Shown: positions 29,098 through 40,802, counted from the first letter of the stretch. The stretch: 64,000 bases of DNA from Andrena cerasifolii (GCF_050908995.1 NC_135132.1:1049001-1113000); one strand, 5' to 3'. Notes: generated from the letters alone by a model not told the origin. Program-made: numbers and translations.

Positions 29098-29541
29098 TGC
29101 CAAGCAATCACTCGATTAAAAGAAATTCCAGGAAAGAAGGAAAGGCGAAGGGTAAGCATGAAACAAGTATTGGACGGCGCAGTTCCTACCACCCTGCTGT
29201 CCAAGTCGAAAGGGAAAAGCGCTCGGCGCCTCCCAGACGATTCCTGTTGCTCCGATGCGACTCGTCAGGAGCAAACACTTGACCTGACTCAAGCCGTCTA
29301 ACACGGAGATTGAGTAATCGAACCGGGTGACTTACGCAGGCAGTGTACCAAAAGGTGCACCCCCTACGCCCGAAACTTTTCCCTTTGGACAAGAACACCA
29401 AGGGATGAAACTGATCCACCCATACCGATTCCATGCTCAGTCACTTGCTTCCGGAAACGGAAGCAGCGGTAACCTCCTCATCACAGATGAGGAGCCAATA
29501 AACGAACAACAAAGTTAATGATTTAGTGACTGCTTGGCAAT
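29098..29541. repeat. inverted-repeat-bounded segment inside the DNA transposon
   Basis: About 440 bp bounded by TGCCAAGCAATCACT and AGTGACTGCTTGGCA, which are inverted copies with one mismatch. It could be a nested MITE, but no clear target duplication is seen. Confidence 0.5.
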
Positions 29542-29929
29542 TTTACATGGGACCTTAAATACTTCATACTATAATAAATTAGCCTAGGCTTCCTTAGATG
29601 TCTTCTTTCACTGTCACTTTGCACGATCACTTTTCACTATCACTTTCCACTAGTTTCTTTTTAAATATATTGTGTTATTAACTCCATTCCCCGAGTAACG
29701 GTGAACCTGAAAAGCTGAAACAATGAACTACTATATGTTAGTAACGGTGTGGTCGGCCTGGAAAGAAATTAAGGAAAAGTTTATTGAGTTGGAGACGATG
29801 GAGATAATTTCGACCAACAGCAGAGCACGCACGAGCATGCAAAACCACCGCAGAGATAAGTACTTGAAGGAAAGAGCAGAGAATGTAGACCCATCGATGA
29901 GATGCATGACAGAGTGACAGAAGTCACAA

Positions 29930-30325
29930 AAAACCATCGAAGACATAGGCGAGATGAAATGAATCAGGGAAAACCATCGAAGACATCGACGAGATGATAT
30001 GAATCAGGGAAAACCATCGAAGACATCGACGAGATGAAATGAATCAGAGAAAACCATCGAAGACATCGACGAGATGAAATAAATCAGGAAAAACCATCGA
30101 AGACATGAAATGAATCAGGGAAAACCATCGAAGACATCGACGAGATGAAATGAATCAGAGAAAACCATCGAAGAAATTCACGAAAATGAAATAAATCATT
30201 TAAACCCATCGAAGAAATGCATCAAATAAAATAAATCATGCAAACCCATCGAATAAATACACAAAATAGAACGACTCGCGCAAAATCCTCGAAAGTATGC
30301 ATGGAAATAGGACAGATGATGGAAA
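29930..30325. repeat. 40-bp minisatellite, about ten units
   Basis: Tandem units built on AAAACCATCGAAGACAT plus CGACGAGATGAAATGAATCA. The first units are close copies, one has a roughly 8-12 bp deletion near 30107, and the last four decay progressively toward the right. Confidence 0.9.
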
Positions 30326-30429
30326 ACGACCGAAAAAATCAGATTTGACATTCGCAAAACAATAAAATTTTAAATGACTTACCGAACCCCAAAATTTCAT
30401 CAGCGCCAAGCGAATAAACGAACCCAGGC

Positions 30430-30700
30430 CAGAGGGGCGAGAGGCTGGCGGAAGAACCAGGGTTGAAATCCTGACCAGGTCCCCAGCAAGTTCAGCAGTT
30501 CCGAATGGTCCAGGTGGCTCGGCAGCTCCGGGGGGGGGGGGGGAGGAAGAACCAGGTCCCCAGGAAGTCCAGTGGATCCAGGTGGCTCGGCAGCTCCAGG
30601 GGGGAGGGGGAGGAAGAACCAGGGTTGAACCCCTGACCAGGTCCCCAGGAAGTCCAGTGGATCCAGGTGGCTCGGCAGCTCCAGGGTTCCCGGAGGTACT
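30430..30700. repeat. GC-rich tandem repeat with poly-G tract
   Basis: Three copies of a block of roughly 70-110 bp containing CCAGGTGGCTCGGCAGCTCC and GACCAGGTCCCCAG, with a run of about fourteen G residues near 30528-30541. Confidence 0.8.
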
Positions 30701-33140
30701 TCAAGCCCGGAGGACCGACGACGACTGAGTACATGAAGATCTGTGAGCTCCTTATGTAGACTTCGAGGAATGATGTCCCCCGATCAAAACAAGGTCGACG
30801 GTTAGTTACAATTGCGAAATCCAGCGAATTCTTCGGCAAAAATGGATTTTCGGCTAAAATATCCATTCCAGTGGCTATTGCTGTGACAAATAATGTTAAC
30901 AACATTTACACTAACCGCCCAGTAGAAATTATTATTAACTATAATCGATAGAACTCGAGATATCAAGCAATTTGTAACATTTGGCCTTGGATTTGCAAAT
31001 GATTTTCTGCGCCGACTGAATTCTCTTTTATTCTCAATGTTTAATCGTTCGATACATTAATGTTAATGCTTATACATATCACGTAGTATTATTTATAATG
31101 TATAAATACGTTTTAGTTGAACTTAGTGTAAGTGAATAGTTGCAGGAATATTTGGAGAAATATGAGTGAGATACTTGTTTCTCCCCCTTAGTTACTAACA
31201 TCGGCGAAGTATAGGCTAAAACGATAGACCTATCACCTTATGGGAATTCGCGTTCACATCACTAACACGTAGAGGCACGGTACTCTATGAAACACTTTTT
31301 GGCAGGCACAGGCACTGACTCTACAATCGCGTTGCACACGATTACAAAATCATTTTCTGTTTTTAAACATCCTTCAGTTTCTGAAAAAGTCTTCTAAGTA
31401 ACGGGTATATCTGAATGGAATCCTGTTAAATTAAAAGGCCTCCCACATGGTCCAGTAATCGATGAAATTGATGCGCGAATTGAGAAATCACGAGATAATA
31501 TGCACTATGCCATGCACACACTTCACTGAACCGATGAATTTCTCAAGGCTAGACAAACTTTTAAGACACTCATGCATCATGCAACTTTCTGCGAGACTTT
31601 TAAAATTAGATTTTACTGTAAATTTCAGTGTTGGCGGTAAACTAATATTAGGGGCAAACGGAATCCAATTATTATTACTTCACTGGAATGATTAAACAGT
31701 GCATTAGAAACTTGTGGGAATATCAGTAACAGTGTGAATTTTTAATACTTTTTTCGGCGCACGATACGTGAAAGGGTTCGCAAGGGTATGCAAAGTGCTA
31801 ATAAACAATGTCATCTTGCAATTTATAGCTTGCACGGGCTTTGAAGAAATGCCATTTCTGAACGCCATAGTATCTTGATCCACGAAATGGATTTTCGGAG
31901 AGAAATCCGCGTGAGTCGTTGACCAACCGAGCCAAAGCATACCGTAACAAAAGCCTACCCTCTTATGTCAAACTTTCTCTCTAAACAAGTCACACGTATA
32001 CAAGTACGCAACACCTTTCAGCATTTCAACACATTTCAGAGTAGTTGCTGAGTTGGACGCTGTTCATGAACAGAGGTCGCTAAATTCAGTCCTCAAATTA
32101 TGAGTCGGTAACACAGATTGGGTGGCGACACGAAGTCCCATAAGGTGATGGGTCTATTCTATACCTCGTCTGTGATATATGTAACTTAAATGACTAATAA
32201 TGACGTCTTAGTCGATAGAATGAATTAGATTATGGATAGTGACTCTCGGTCAATATAGAAGGATAATAGGTTTATGTAGTAGTTTAGGATTTAGGAATTG
32301 AATATGTTAAATTGAGATACGTTTTAAAATGTTCTCCGTTTCATCAGGGGCAGGTTTTGCCACCTGGAGTGATCTCAGTCCCACGTTGCTCAGGAGTAAT
32401 GTACTAACCTGAGAATAAGAATTAATAACTTTGCTTCAACTAACTAAGGGGCCTACAAGGCGGCTTCCACGGCCTGAACGTCTCGTCAAACTTAGCGACT
32501 ATGGCTTTGGTTGGGACGCTCGACAGAACCGAGGGGCCTACAAAGCGGCTTCCAAAGTTGGAGCATTAATTTATGTTGGGATCAGCTATAAGCTTTAAAT
32601 GATCCTTTTACATTGAATAATTGACTGCTTGAAATAGAATTCTCGACTGGCATCGAATGAACCGAATAGAATGGAATGAATCTCTCTGGGCTATCGTGCC
32701 CGTATTTATACATGTTCTGGATTTTGGGAGCGCACCAATAGGAATGGAGTTCGACTATAACGCGTCAATCATTCTCGACTCGCTCGATCTGTTCTCCAGC
32801 CAGTCAAAAATCGACTGGTTAGTGCGCAGGCGCGCGTGGAACACTCGGTTCTCCCACTCATTGCTATGCATATTTTTCTGCTCTCGATCCTTACTCTCGC
32901 CGATCCGCCGATCGACTGAGGATCGCGCATGCGTTCGATTCTCCCACTCTTCATCACTCGATTCTCTCTTTCATCGCACTCGCGTCTCGCGATACTCTGA
33001 GCTAATATTTATATTAATACTAAACACACCTTATAAAAGTAGGAATAATAAGAATATAATAAAAATATAAGTATTTAAGTGATTATTAATTGGTTTTATT
33101 AACGCGAAAAAGAAAGGCGCAGTTTTGGGGGTTTGTTACA

Positions 33141-33570
33141 CGCCAGAACACGAGGGTTATCAACCATCCCGTTCAATATTTTGTACAGAAAAGTCAGGTC
33201 AAAAACTCTCCTCCTATGCTCGAGGGTCCGGATATTCGCACTGCTCATGATCTTTATAAGCTAAAAGGTGCAAGAATCTGTGCTGAACGCTCTCAAGTTG
33301 AGCCCTATATTTATCCCAACGCGGCGCCCAGATAACAGATGCGTATTCCAGGTGAGGCAGCACAAGGGTAAAGTATAGGTAACGCAGCGTGGAAGGATTC
33401 GCGAAGTCAGCGATGTTTCTGTTAATAAACCCAAGGGCTTTATTTGAGACGGCAACGATATGTGGGATGTGTTGGATAAATGAGAACGAAGAGTCTATAA
33501 GGACACCGAGGTCACGAGCAGTATCTACACTAGATATCTGAACACCTGCGATTTGGTAGGGATAACGTGA
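33141..33570 (-). pseudogene. LINE (Jockey-like) reverse transcriptase C-terminal fragment
   Basis: On the minus strand, a non-LTR retrotransposon RT tail: ARDLGVLIDSSFSF, LGFINRNIADF, HLEYASVIWAPRWD and, after a break near 33240, a block reading RRVFDLTFLYKILNG. It is cut at one side by the Gypsy LTR edge at 33141 and at the other by the inverted-repeat element at about 33571. The pattern is typical of Jockey-superfamily LINE C-termini. It is a dead fragment. Confidence 0.8.
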
Positions 33571-34153
33571 ATAGTCCGATTTACAGGCAATTTCATATGA
33601 TTTTGATCGGATAAACATAAGGTATCCATTGGTATCACTTCCATATCGAAACGATAAAGAAAAAAAAATATTTTATTTCTGAAGTAGGTATAAATCCTCG
33701 GCCGTAGACCCTTTCAAGTGCGCTCGAACCAAAGTGGGACTCTGGACGCTGCGCGGCCGAAGTTTGGCCGCCGCCAATGGCTACCAGTCGCGGTTGCCGG
33801 CTGCTGGACGCGGCTAGGAAACTCAACCTTAAAGAGCCCTGATGGGTATAAATATAGGCCCGCCAGTAGCAGTCAGCAGAGATCTTCCAGAGAGATCGTC
33901 CTAGAGACATCCAGTATCCGAAATTCACCTTCTTGTGCACCCAGGGTTCCATATGATATTCCACTCAAATGCACACTCTGAGAACTGAGGCGGTCCGACC
34001 AGGCACCTTGGATACCATCTTAGGCAGCTCGACTAGGCACTTAAGCAACGTGGAATCTACAACTGAGGCCGCCTTCGACGAGGCAACTTGGCTCCCATCC
34101 TAGAAAGCGTGGACCAGCTGATAGGCAACTGGAAGCTATTCAAACCATGTGAA

Positions 34154-34350
34154 GAATCCATCGGTATCACTTCCATATCGATACGACCAAGAATAAAGAA
34201 TTTCTTAATACGCTGTAATGAATATTTCACCTTCGACTGTGGGTCGCCGACCTCGATTCGCTGCGGTCGGCCAAGGATTCATACCTGTTTCAGAAAAACT
34301 GTATAATTTATTCTTTATCGTATCGATATGGAAGTGATACCGATGGATTC
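34154..34350. repeat. 197-bp palindrome-ended unit with perfect 33-bp arms
   Basis: Arms at 34154-34186 and 34318-34350 are exact reverse complements, starting GAATCCATCGGTATCACTTC. The 131-bp middle contains a second short inverted pair (GGTCGCCGACC / GGTCGGCC). It looks like a MITE-size foldback unit related to the larger inverted repeat around it. Confidence 0.75.
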
Positions 34351-34825
34351 TTTACGTTTTTCAAATGAAAATTATACCAAATTTCATGTAAATCGGACTA
34401 TTTTTAACGAAGTTATGGAAATCAATTTATTATGAAGATTCCTTAATTACAATCCGATTTGTGTCGTTTTTTGGACCATTTTCATCGGGAAAACATAAGG
34501 AAACGATCCACGTCACTTTCGCCAAGATCCGATGCGAAATGTAGAATTTTTTATTCGCCACGTCTTAGGGGGCAACATGGTACGGCCCCCCCTGGTCTCG
34601 AGGGTAGAAGTCCTCGAAACCCATTGAGGCACGGCTTATCGACGGCGTTGTGTCTGCAGTCTTGGCTTTCCAGGATCGGCTGCCAGGCTCGTCGCGCGCC
34701 TCAGATTCATCCGCACTGTCGGAAATCCTGATGCGCGCAACGAGCCTGGTTTCAAGTATCGTTTCTTCCTTTTCTAAGTACCTTTTCTGTCTCATATGTA
34801 AACTCTTCTGGATTCGAGGTTTGCG

Positions 34826-34905
34826 CGCGGGCAGGAGCGTGGTGCTTTCTGGCGTGCGGGCAGGAACGTGGTGCTTTCTGGCGCGCGGGCTGGACTGTGA
34901 TGCTT
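34826..34905. repeat. 33-bp tandem repeat
   Basis: About two and a half units of a GTGGTGCTTTCTGGCG-containing repeat with GCGGGC spacers. Confidence 0.75.
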
Positions 34906-35664
34906 GCCGGGGAAACATTTGGACATTTTTTAAAGTACCCTTGTAAAATTTTGCAGTCGTTATAACTGAGTCATAAACCATTTCCAGAATTTATAGCACC
35001 TTCAGGTCAACCAAATGTAGCTTCCTAAAGACAGATGTTTCAGTGTACCCTACAGTAACAGCATTTATGATAGCCTGGTATATCGAGGAATTTGAGATAC
35101 TTTTCGCGAACGTATATCGCGATCGTGTCTTGCCGATCGTTTCGCAGATCGATGATATACATCGAACAAGTAGTACACAATACACCACTGTGGTGGATCG
35201 TGTAAAAAGCATGTGGAGTCGACGTAGAAATGGGAGCCCGAACTCGCTATCTCTAAGTAGTGACGGGTACGACCTTCTGGCCCGCGCGAAGGGGCGCCAC
35301 GATGCGGCTTCACGTACTTTGGCGGGCCGCGCGGCGTGTGGCGCGCCGGCCCGCGCGCCGGACTGCACGCAAGACCGTCCGTGTAAAGGTTGAGTTTCCT
35401 AGCCGCGTCCAGCGGACGCGGCCGGCGGTGGCGGCCGGCGACCGCGGCTGGTAGCCCTTGGCGGCGGCTAAACTTCGGCCGCGCAGCGTCCAGAGTCACA
35501 CTTTGGTTCGAGCGCACTTGAAAGGGTCTACGGCCGAGGGTTTATACCTGCTTCAGAAATAAAATAATTTTTTTTCTTTATCGTTTCGATATGGAAGTAA
35601 CACCAATGGATTCCTTATGTTTATCCGATGAAAATCATATGAAATTGCCTGTAAATCGGACTAT

Positions 35665-37450
35665 TATTAACGAAGACAACTTGAAACGATATAAATTTAT
35701 CTTTCATGGAATTTCCTTCATATGGTCCGCATTACGTCGTTCGTGGTGTCAGTTTCATCGGCGAAACATAAGGAATCCATTGACGTCGTTTTTGCAAAGA
35801 TCTGATGGGAAATGCGGAAATCCTGGACATTTCTGACTTTTTAATGATATTCGAACCCTTTCAAGGGTCGAAACTTATAACATTCGGTGAGGCACTGCGA
35901 GGGTTTGACCTCATCACGGGGTACCATACGGCATCTAAAGAGATGTGTCAAAGGACAGAATCGCCCTGTATGTAGTAGTAGAGTAAAATACAACCTGCTA
36001 TGACATCCAACTAAATAAATTCTACACCAAGAAGGCTCGAAGCTATTATAAAATCAAAACGCAATCCCACAAATTATTAAAACATTAAATATTTAGGTAG
36101 TTTATTTCCATAGTTTATTGAGCTTTTTTTTACTGTACGAATACTTACTGCACGTCTATTTCTGTACGTTTATCTGCTTTTATTCCTTTTTTTTTAATGT
36201 TAAGGGGAATAAAAATTTGTTTATACAAGATCAATTCTACAAACATTTAAGAATATTTATTAATCATCTTTTTCTGTTAGATTGTAGTACTGACATGGAT
36301 TTACAAATATTTACTTTAAATTGGTCGCTATACGAATATTTTTGACACTGACTGTATATAAGTACCGAGGCCTCCAACACGCCTCCCGGAAAGACAAGAC
36401 ACAAGAAGAAATGGGGTAGCAGTCCGCTGATTGCGCGTGGTCACGCCTGCGTCGTCCTCCTTTTAAATTAAAGACGGATCCCTTATCTCTCGAGTATCGA
36501 CGTACCCGCGCACGAATATCAAAACAGAAGGATCCGCGACGTAATGGGTGCAAGGAAAGGTGGGTCATAGGGAGAATGTGTGTTAGTTACGAGTGTCTGA
36601 AATGTCGACGAAATTACAGTTTTTGTCTGTGGAGGACAAAACATTGATAGAGGATATATCAAATTTAATATTGTGTCCTTTATGATTGCAAGGAGCGAAA
36701 GAAAGTGTTCGGAGAGAAGTGTAAATTATATTAAACAGAACAGGTAGAGTATTCTTCAATTATACTTATTGCTTTATTATTGCTAATTACATTTATTTAT
36801 TCTTTCATCATACATGTATGAGGCACTTAGAACCACAGAGATGCCTGTGACATTTTGTAAACTTTTCAGTTAAGAGCAGGAATAAATAATATAAGTAATT
36901 TAACGTTATATTAAAATATCATTTAAAGGCTAGAAAAATTTACAGCTAAGCAAATAATTGAAAAAAGTTCGTGCCAAAGGTATGCAAGTGATTTATTATC
37001 TCATACGCTTCAGTATAAACACCAATTACCATTGGTAACGAGAATACGAATATTAGTACGAAGAATTTCCCTGAATCTGTTGAGGGACGATAAACTCAAT
37101 ACAGTTTTAATAATATCTTACATCAATATTGGTATTCATAACAAACGCATGACGGAGCAGTGTATTACAGCGATGCATTGTCGCAAAAATTTAATTTGCA
37201 TTGTTTCTAATGCACCTCCTCCCAACAAATACGTTACGTTACGGCAAAACAGATGCGGCACGTTGCCGCGTACATGTAATTCATAAGATGGATTCTATTA
37301 TATAGGTACGATAAAAAATTACACTGTTACAAAACTCGAAATGTGCACGAAAGTTCGTGGAAATCAATAAGCAGCGACATAAAATCAGAAAGTATTATAC
37401 GTACATCAGAACATAATATAAATATATATTTAAGATAATAAAATAAAATA
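35665..37450. other. AT-rich stretch with no recognised gene
   Basis: No frame here resembles a known protein. Around 35740-35830 there is a diverged direct copy of the 34470-34560 sequence. Near 36333-36355, GTATACAGTCAGTGTC-like sequence on the minus strand (read as AATATTTTTGACACTGACTGTA on the plus strand in part) resembles a Tc1/mariner end beside a TA dinucleotide. Otherwise I see only AT-rich unique-looking DNA. Confidence 0.5.
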
Positions 37451-38070
37451 TTATTTTGTTATGGTTTCATATTGCCAAGGAACTTCTCCAGCAAGCGAAA
37501 GGAACCAGTCTGCGAAAGCGTTACGAATGTCAATAGTTTGTTTATTCAGTCTTGCATAGCATCTTGTCTTATTTGTTTTCAACGCTAATGCTTCATCTGC
37601 TACTAAAACATTTGGCATCGAAATGTCTGTGCATGGGAGAGATTTAGTAGGTGACACAAGCAAGATCGGATCACCAGTAACCGAAGCTTTTCCCCCAGCT
37701 TGTCCCTCCATAGGAACTGCCATATATTATAATATACTTGTGACTAGCATCTACAACTGCCATCAAAATAATGAAAAATGTTCCTTTATATAATTGTAAA
37801 ATGCTGATCCAGAGTTTTTGGGAGCAAATATATACACATGTTTGCCATCCACTGCGCCAACACATTTCGGGATATTTGACTTTTTGATAACAGTTGGTTC
37901 GTTTTTTTTTCATTTTTCATTATTAAATTTTGACGGCATGAGCGTATTACGGATCGTGTGGAAAATTTGTTGGGCGATATTATTTACAGTTGCCTCTCCA
38001 AGACGAAAACTGGAGGCTATTGCTCGAAAAGACAATAGTGGACAGAAGCTAAAACATTATTTAAAATAAC
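37451..38070 (-). pseudogene. Harbinger (HARBI1-like) transposase fragment, frameshifted
   Basis: A decayed PIF/Harbinger transposase on the minus strand in several frames. Recognisable pieces are FRAIASSFRLGEATVNNIAQQ, KCVGAVDGKHVYIFAPKNSG (first catalytic Asp), FFIILMAVVDASHKYI, and NVLVADEALAL (third acid region). Frame changes lie near 37740-37870. It belongs to a different Harbinger lineage from the gene at 38705-40185. It cannot code for an active protein. Confidence 0.75.
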
Positions 38071-38704
38071 TAAAAATTAATTAAAATAAACTAATACTAA
38101 TTTTGCAATTGAATAATTACGTACGTAAATTCAAAAATCATTTTTCAATATACAATTTGGTTGTGACGTTAATATAGAGTGGCTCGCATTAATATTCGGA
38201 CACTTTTTGAAATTGCATAACTTTTTTAGAATTGGTCCAAACAACTTGAGATTTTTTGAAAAACTAGAAGGATTAGTTTGCTAACTGACGCGTTTCGTCG
38301 GTTTGAAAAAAATGTGTTTGGTTGGAACAGCGCTAAGAATAGTAAAGGTCAATTTTTAAACTTTTTTTCGTGAGCGTGTAATGAAAATTAAAAAAAAACC
38401 GTTTGTAGATTGCAGTAAGTTGTATACGTGCCTAAAATTTCATCAAAATCGGTTAATCTTGCTCCGAGCTACAAAAACTTATTAAACTTATTCTGATTTG
38501 ATACTTTGACATCGATCTTTCATGGGAAACGTAAATGATTTTCGGACAAATTATATGTTAACTAACCCGACTATCCAATGTATAAACAATTAAATTAATC
38601 AATTTTTGATACACAAACAATATATAGTTCTAATTTTAAAAAAAGTCAATGTACCTATCTGTCATGCGTGCCATACTTGGTGAATTGTTGAAAATGTGAA
38701 ATTA
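38071..38704. other. AT-rich stretch, probable MITE-like sequence, no gene
   Basis: From about 38177 the sequence AGTGGCTCGCATTAATATTC starts a block that resembles the end of a Tc1/mariner-type element and contains several T- and A-runs. No protein-coding frame is supported. Confidence 0.45.
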
Positions 38705-39613
38705 TTATGTTCTAACGCCTCTTTCCACACAGGTGTGTTGCCATTCCACGGCCCCCTCCGGTGAATTAAAATATGTTATAAACATATTGCGGACGTCGAA
38801 CCCCTGTGCACTTCCAAATCCTCCTGTTCTAACCAATGGCATCATATTGTTGCTTCCCATGCTTGCCTCGAAATCTGTTTGTTTCGCGTAACTATTATTA
38901 ATAAATTCTTCACGCAACATGTTGCTGTAATAATATTATCCGTCGTTTCCGGAAGTACTGTAATTGGTGCATAGAAAATTCTGAACGTTTGAGACAATAT
39001 GCCAAACGCATTCTCCGATACCCTACGGGCTCGGCACAGCCGATAATTAAAAATTGTTTTGTTTGTATCTTCTGTCGCCTGGTTTTTGGGGTACGGCTTC
39101 AACATACGTTTTGTCAATCGGAATGCCTCATCGCCCACAATTACGTGAGGGGCTGTCACGTTCGTTCCGGGAAGTGGTTTATCCATGGGAAATTTTAATT
39201 TTTCCGTATTTATGGCTTGACCCATTATGGATTTCTGGAATATTCCACTGTCTCCCTCCTTTCCATACGACCCAACATCCACAATAATAAATTTATTATT
39301 GGCATCCACCAATGCTAACAATACAATGGAGAAAAAGTTTTTGTAATTAAAATAAAGGGAACCACTATTCCGTGGACATTTAATTCTTATATGTTTCCCG
39401 TCAATAGCTCCGACACAATTTGGAAAATTCCATTTCACGAAGAAGTCATTGCTGATTCTTTCAAAATCCGCAACACTCGGCTGCGGCATAAATATGGCAA
39501 CTAATTTATTGCACAATTCTTGCAATACTGCCCGTACAATTACGCTGATATAACTCGGCGATATTCTAAATGCGTACGATAAAGATTTGTACGATTCTCC
39601 AGTGGCTAGGAAC

Positions 39614-39727
39614 CTGTAAAGAAATAAATATTTGAATTATTTCAGCTGGTGATTGTAAGAAGAGATGGAGAAACATATGCGATACATTTCTGTAGTACGG
39701 TACAGGGTCGGCAGCAAAAGAGGGAGG

Positions 39728-39776
<49 letters not shown>

Positions 39777-40008
39777 GGTCAAAAAGTGCGGAACAAGGAG
39801 AATCGAATGTACAAGAGCGAAGAGAGAATGTACGGCAGAGTATGCAGCGAGTGAAGCGAGAGTATACAATGCATGTGCAAATCAGTAGTCGGGGCGTAAT
39901 TATTAAGAGACAATAGGTACTTTGCATTAACTACAGTAAAAATGTACAACTGTAATAAAATTATGCGACAAAAAAATAAAATATATCTCTTGTGGAAAAT
40001 TAACTTAC
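39614..40008 (-). other. intron of the HARBI1-like gene (395 nt)
   Basis: Donor GTAAGT at 40008-40003 and acceptor TTTCTTTACAG ending at 39614, both on the minus strand. Joining them keeps the transposase frame (LLLTLR then FLATGESYKSL). It contains a GA microsatellite. Confidence 0.8.
39726..39772. repeat. GA dinucleotide microsatellite
   Basis: About 23 GA units with GGGA at the left end, in the HARBI1-like intron. The frames read through it are repeats, not genes. Confidence 0.95.
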
Positions 40009-40185
40009 CTCAATGTCAGGAGCAATTTATCTTCGGGTGAAATTGGTTTCTTGACTCTTGTATATGATTTTTGCTCCAAATATTTTCCAATAAGATTCAA
40101 AATGAAATGACCCTATTCTTTACTTAGCCTAAAAAATTGTCTATAGGATTCCTCGTTATCCACTAAATGCTTTGCTATCAAGATT

Positions 40186-40796
40186 TGTTTGGGATTGGCC
40201 ACAGCGATGCAGCCAATCGGGCACGTGCACGCTGCCGCGAAGCGCGCGACTTTTAAACGCGCTATTTGATACCGGGTCCCCGGCTGGAGCGATCGCGGCG
40301 ATAGCCTGGTCGGGCCATCTCGGGGCTGACAATTATACTAATTAGCTATTATCTCCCTCTCCTAATTAGCAGCATCGCGCGACACATACGTGTACCTCTC
40401 TGATTGGCCATGCATCATCGGCACCCGAACCGGTAGCTCGGCCCGCTCTGTTTCCGCGATCGCTTCCTCTTGCCTGTGAACCGCGTACCGGTAAACACCG
40501 CTGTTTCTCCTAACGCGAAAACAAATAGCTATCGGTGCTCCGATAATACGAAACAAGTATTCTTATATACTTCGCTTCGGCCTCGCGCACTCGCGTATAC
40601 AATTTTTAGTAAATTAAGTGTTCTACTGTTAATAGTAATATTCAGTTCAATTAGGTATTAAGCACCCTCGTTTATTGTGACGACATTACAATAATAGTAA
40701 TAGCTCTCTCTTTAATCAATATGTTTCGCCGCGTGAGCATAAAATTGGTCACGCGTTAAAAACAAGTGCGTGGTGCCCCTCGTTCTTGTGCGAACA
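40186..40796 (+). repeat. BEL-2 5' LTR
   Basis: Starts TGTTTGGGATTGGCC and ends TGTGCGAACA. 611 bp, same length as the 3' copy. Confidence 0.93.
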
Positions 40797-40802
40797 TAAA
40801 GT

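Larger units (their letters stand above)
28203..32181. mobile_element. DNA transposon with TIRs, 3965 bp, superfamily unclear
   Basis: Inserted in the Gypsy right LTR. The ends at 28210 and 32174 are inverted repeats (CACAGACGAGGTATAGAATA outward for about 24 bp). A 7-bp duplication ATATATG flanks it (28203-28209, 32175-32181); the empty site is visible at 20041. Near 31225 a copy of the subterminal sequence (ATAGACCTATCACCTTATGG) recurs inside. No long transposase frame is seen, so it is non-autonomous or dead. Target size is near the 8 bp of hAT and P elements, but the ends do not show a motif I can assign. Confidence 0.75.
13645..33140 (-). mobile_element. Gypsy-type LTR retrotransposon, decayed, with nested insertions
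   Basis: A minus-strand Gypsy element. LTRs start TGTAACGG and end GTTTGTTACA in window orientation, so they carry a 6-bp inverted end TGTAAC/GTTACA. Without insertions they are about 1249 bp (left) and 1257 bp (right), differing at roughly 20 sites by eye. The left LTR holds BEL-4 (13860-19959) and the right LTR holds a DNA transposon (28210-32174). The internal region has gag, protease, RT, RNase H and integrase in order on the minus strand, with several stops. The outer flanks do not match: viral integrase on the left, a LINE on the right. Confidence 0.88.
27912..33140 (-). repeat. Gypsy 5' LTR, split by a DNA transposon
   Basis: LTR sequence occupies 27912-28209 and 32175-33140, with ATATATG present on both sides of the insertion. 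It matches the left LTR along its length with about 20 differences, including a short CTGCTTG-type insertion near 32622. Confidence 0.85.
33572..35664. mobile_element. large inverted-repeat (foldback-like) element
   Basis: Arms at 33572-33830 (259 bp) and 35386-35664 (279 bp) are inverted copies, with small differences and about 20 extra GC-rich bases in the right arm. The outer arm ends share GATATGGAAGT with a smaller palindrome at 34154-34350. The 1.55-kb middle has no convincing gene. Sequences like the arm ends recur directly near 34360-34560 and 35700-35830, suggesting several decayed copies of one family. No transposase or target duplication identified. Confidence 0.65.
38705..40185 (-). 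pseudogene. HARBI1-like Harbinger transposase, main part
   Basis: A PIF/Harbinger DDE_Tnp_4 nuclease on the minus strand. The 3' exon is open over 227 codons from 39525 to 38842 and starts further upstream at the acceptor, 39613. Catalytic residues are Asp42 (GAIDGKH), Asp92 (GDSGIF) and Glu133 (GDEAF), counted from the Met at 39525. After a frame change near 38930 the C-terminus continues to 38705 (FDVRNMFITYFNSPEG). An upstream exon at 40009-40185 holds EESYRQFFRLSKE and a TAG near 40112. Its 5' part lies across the outer BEL at 54164-54339. The protein cuts and moves Harbinger elements; this copy is dead or, if domesticated, was broken by the insertion. Confidence 0.82.

Noticed and set aside
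29300..29345. tRNA or SINE-type B-box (GGTTCGATTAC on the minus strand)
   Set aside because: No matching A-box at the right distance and no cloverleaf could be drawn.
29930..30325. CRISPR-like array
   Set aside because: Units are contiguous 40-bp repeats without unique spacers, in a eukaryotic context.
30492..30905. 137-residue minus-strand frame
   Set aside because: Much of it is the GC-rich tandem repeat and poly-G tract.
34565..34981. 138-residue minus-strand frame, arginine- and serine-rich
   Set aside because: It spans a 33-bp tandem repeat and has no recognisable domain; composition explains the open frame.
39649..39927. Arg/Glu- and Ser/Leu-repeat proteins
   Set aside because: Translations of the GA microsatellite in the HARBI1-like intron.
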